DNA of 64,000 bases from Alicyclobacillus tolerans. Its GTDB lineage: Bacteria; Bacillota; Bacilli; Alicyclobacillales; Alicyclobacillaceae. Positions 62,641 to 64,000 of the stretch are shown here, in pieces; positions within the stretch are counted from its first letter, which is position 1; every line of letters starts with the position of its first letter. Location: contig NZ_JAJFNK010000009.1 of NCBI RefSeq assembly GCF_021739485.1, positions 62,001-126,000 of the forward strand, given 5' to 3'. Below the pieces are notes generated by a model, which was not told the origin of the DNA, did not search any database, and was given only the letters and a program-made list of their open reading frames with translations. The translations under genes were made by a program, and so were the position numbers.

Positions 62641-63249
62641 ATGGAAGGGCAATTCAACGAGGCAGTGTACCTTTTGTTCGAACCAGAATCCTCGAACGTT
62701 AAACCTACCGCGTACCGCATAACCACGACGGAAGGTTTAGCAGAGGTCTGCGAGTTAATTAAGAGTAGGACTGGGCACATCCATTTCATTTCCGCAGAAG
62801 AGTTCGCCCACTGCGAACGGGCGGAACGGGTCACAGATTCAGTTTTCGATCCAATCGGCGCAAATTTCGATTTTGATGGGGTCTTCTATATCTGGAAAGG
62901 AGGTGAAATTATGCCTAAGTATTTGTTAATGACACCATCAGCAACCCCTCTTAAAAAAACCGTTTTTCGGGTTACCACTGCACCGGGGCTGTTGGAGGTC
63001 ACTGAACTTGTGAGGCAACGACCAAATGAGGCAAGGTTCGTTGGATACCGGGAATTTTTACGTCAGGTGACTCGTGGACGGTTTCCAGCTGGATTCATGG
63101 GTCATCTTTGCACAGTAGTATCCGATTGCGAGGCAGATGGATTGGCAGAGCAATGGAGAGACGGTTCGGAGTTTCGTCATGTATCTGATGTCATGGAGTG
63201 GATCATGCGCCCCGAAAACTTTATTCGAAAGTATAGACGTAAGAGATAA
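62641..63249 (+). CDS. Protein with two copies of the repeated domain and an internal start
   Basis: A 202-residue protein with domain copies at residues about 10-58 (YLLFEPES, TAYRITTTEGLAEVCELI, HFISAEEF) and about 93-142 (YLLMTPSA, TVFRVTTAPGLLEVTELV, RFVGYREF). A consensus ribosome site (AAAGGAGGTGA) five bases before an in-frame ATG at 62911 means the second half (113 residues, residues 90-202) can be made alone. The gene may therefore be a fusion of two formerly separate genes. The first start at 62641 follows GAAAGGAG. Function unknown. Confidence 0.65.
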   Translation: MEGQFNEAVYLLFEPESSNVKPTAYRITTTEGLAEVCELIKSRTGHIHFISAEEFAHCERAERVTDSVFDPIGANFDFDGVFYIWKGGEIMPKYLLMTPSATPLKKTVFRVTTAPGLLEVTELVRQRPNEARFVGYREFLRQVTRGRFPAGFMGHLCTVVSDCEADGLAEQWRDGSEFRHVSDVMEWIMRPENFIRKYRRKR

Positions 63250-63297
63250 AAACAAAACCTCGCCACTCGTGTAACACTGTGGCGAGGTTTTGTTTTT
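63249..63297. terminator. Bidirectional terminator
   Basis: An 18-bp stem AAAACAAAACCTCGCCAC with complement, flanked by A- and T-runs, ends the domain-repeat gene. Confidence 0.92.
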
Positions 63298-63380
63298 AAG
63301 TGCGCAAATGCGGCCAGCAGATGAGGCACCTTGACCCCAAACTAACCCCGTCATCTAAGAGGGCATATATTCACTCCATG

Positions 63381-63418
63381 CAAAAGACCGCCAGAACAAA
63401 TCTGACGGTCTTTTGATT
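63381..63418 (-). terminator. Terminator of the HU gene
   Basis: CAAAAGACCGCCAG pairs with CTGACGGTCTTTTG (one mismatch) around AACAAAT. It lies just past the HU stop on the minus strand. Confidence 0.85.
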
Positions 63419-63421
63419 CGA

Positions 63422-63694
63422 TCAATTCAGCTGTTCCTTGATTTGCGCACTTGGCGTAAATCTCACTGCGCGACAAGCCGGAGCCATCATACTCTCTTGC
63501 TTCACCGGGTGGTAAAAGCGGCGGGCCGCGCGATCACTGATCGCAAACGTCCCAAAGCCGCGCACAGATACCTTCTCGCCATGTGTCAGCGCGTTTTGAA
63601 TACTCTCTTGCATCGCCGTGAACATCTTACTTACGACCGACGGAGACACGTTTGCGCTTGTGGCGATGGACTTGATCAATTCGCTCTTGTTCAT
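63422..63694 (-). CDS. Divergent HU-family DNA-binding protein
   Basis: A 90-residue bacterial histone-like protein. The helical part (MNKSELIKSIATSANVS, residues 1-45) and GEKVSVRGFGTFAI are family-typical. The DNA-binding arm departs from the usual RNPQTGE type and reads RRFYHPVKQESMMAPACRAV, including a cysteine. The C terminus VRFTPSAQIKEQL is normal. The start follows GGGAGGA. It could be the element's own HU or a chromosomal paralogue. Confidence 0.88.
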   Translation of the reverse strand: MNKSELIKSIATSANVSPSVVSKMFTAMQESIQNALTHGEKVSVRGFGTFAISDRAARRFYHPVKQESMMAPACRAVRFTPSAQIKEQLN

Positions 63695-64000
63695 TGTTCA
63701 TTCCTCCCTTTTCATCCACCCAGAGGAGGTATGACAAAAATTCAGATAGGAGGGCAATTCACGGGCGGAGATATTGGTACACCGTTTCACGCCTGATTCC
63801 GTAGGCCCGTGCGAGGGCTGATTTCGATTCACCTGCTGCTGAGCGTTGGAGCCATCACACCCCTTGAAGTCTTCGGCACGTCTGAGCGGTTCGGTGAGGC
63901 GACAGTCGTACCAAAGATATTTTGACCAATGAAAACTCCAGAGTATGGTAAAATCCTGTACAGTGATTGATGTACGGGGTTTCTTTTCATTCAGGTAACG
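63695..64000. other. Right edge of the window
   Basis: Apart from the HU start signal and the resolvase fragment there is no gene. TTGACC (about 63920) followed 16 bp later by TATGGT may be a rightward promoter for a gene beyond the window. Confidence 0.4.
63759..63854 (-). pseudogene. C-terminal fragment of a serine resolvase/invertase
   Basis: The minus-strand frame between two stops encodes AAGESKSALARAYGIRRETV and YQYLRP, the helix-turn-helix that ends serine recombinases. A TGA cuts the frame just upstream, and no catalytic domain with its serine is found in the remaining 145 bp in any frame. This is a remnant, marking past insertion of another element. Confidence 0.7.

Overview
The window looks like the chromosome of an aerobic, endospore-forming Firmicute, most like the Alicyclobacillaceae/Bacillaceae. 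The reasons are strong AGGAGG-type ribosome binding sites, GTG and TTG starts, an alpha/beta small acid-soluble spore protein, GerB/GerC-type germination proteins, a c-di-AMP (ydaO) riboswitch, and a branched-chain amino acid operon preceded by a ykkC-family leader. The family assignment is inference from gene content. No 16S rRNA or other species marker is present.

Left part, 1-13 kb. The 5' part of the 2-oxoglutarate dehydrogenase E1 gene runs off the left edge. It is divergent from a small stand-alone lipoyl-domain protein. A secreted low-complexity protein follows, then a four-gene acid-sugar locus: DeoR regulator, DUF1537 kinase, PdxA2-type dehydrogenase and MFS transporter. This locus probably turns D-threonate or an erythronate into dihydroxyacetone phosphate. 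An ammonium transporter and isocitrate lyase (aceA) follow.

Centre left, 13-23 kb. The operon ilvE-ilvD-ilvB-ilvN-ilvC-leuB-leuC-leuD has no leuA. It has a clear sigma-A promoter, two cre-like boxes upstream of it, and a ykkC-family riboswitch (most likely the ppGpp class) ending in a terminator. Malate synthase (aceB, completing the glyoxylate shunt) is divergent from an acyl-CoA synthetase. A GerB-GerC pair, two alpha/beta hydrolases and an enoyl-CoA hydratase follow.

Centre right, 32-51 kb. This is a mosaic of small membrane proteins, an MntP-like transporter, phosphosulfolactate synthase, an FTR1 iron permease, thiol peroxidase, a c-di-AMP riboswitch with an NlpC/P60 wall hydrolase, citrate synthase, the spore protein, a MacAB/YknXYZ-like efflux operon, HtpX, a glycosyltransferase, a rhomboid protease and S-adenosylmethionine decarboxylase (speD). 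speD has a roughly 200-nt structured leader that I do not recognise. A structured RNA of unknown class precedes tRNA-Ala. Then come tRNA-Phe, tRNA-Gly and tRNA-Cys.

Right part, 51.8-64 kb. An integrated mobile element begins just after tRNA-Cys. It carries a tyrosine integrase, two excisionase-like proteins, a large primase/polymerase-helicase, a 380-bp region packed with GATTACA motifs (candidate replication origin), a lipoprotein, a ribbon-helix-helix-like protein with a replication-relaxation protein, a secreted stalk-domain protein, and a small family of proteins built from three copies of an unrecognised domain. A divergent HU protein and a resolvase remnant lie near the right edge. No capsid or conjugation genes are visible, and the right end of the element was not found.

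A recurring feature is short tandem duplication (11-27 bp) at or just after stop codons of chromosomal genes (ilvE, comA, citZ, ftr1, enoyl-CoA hydratase).
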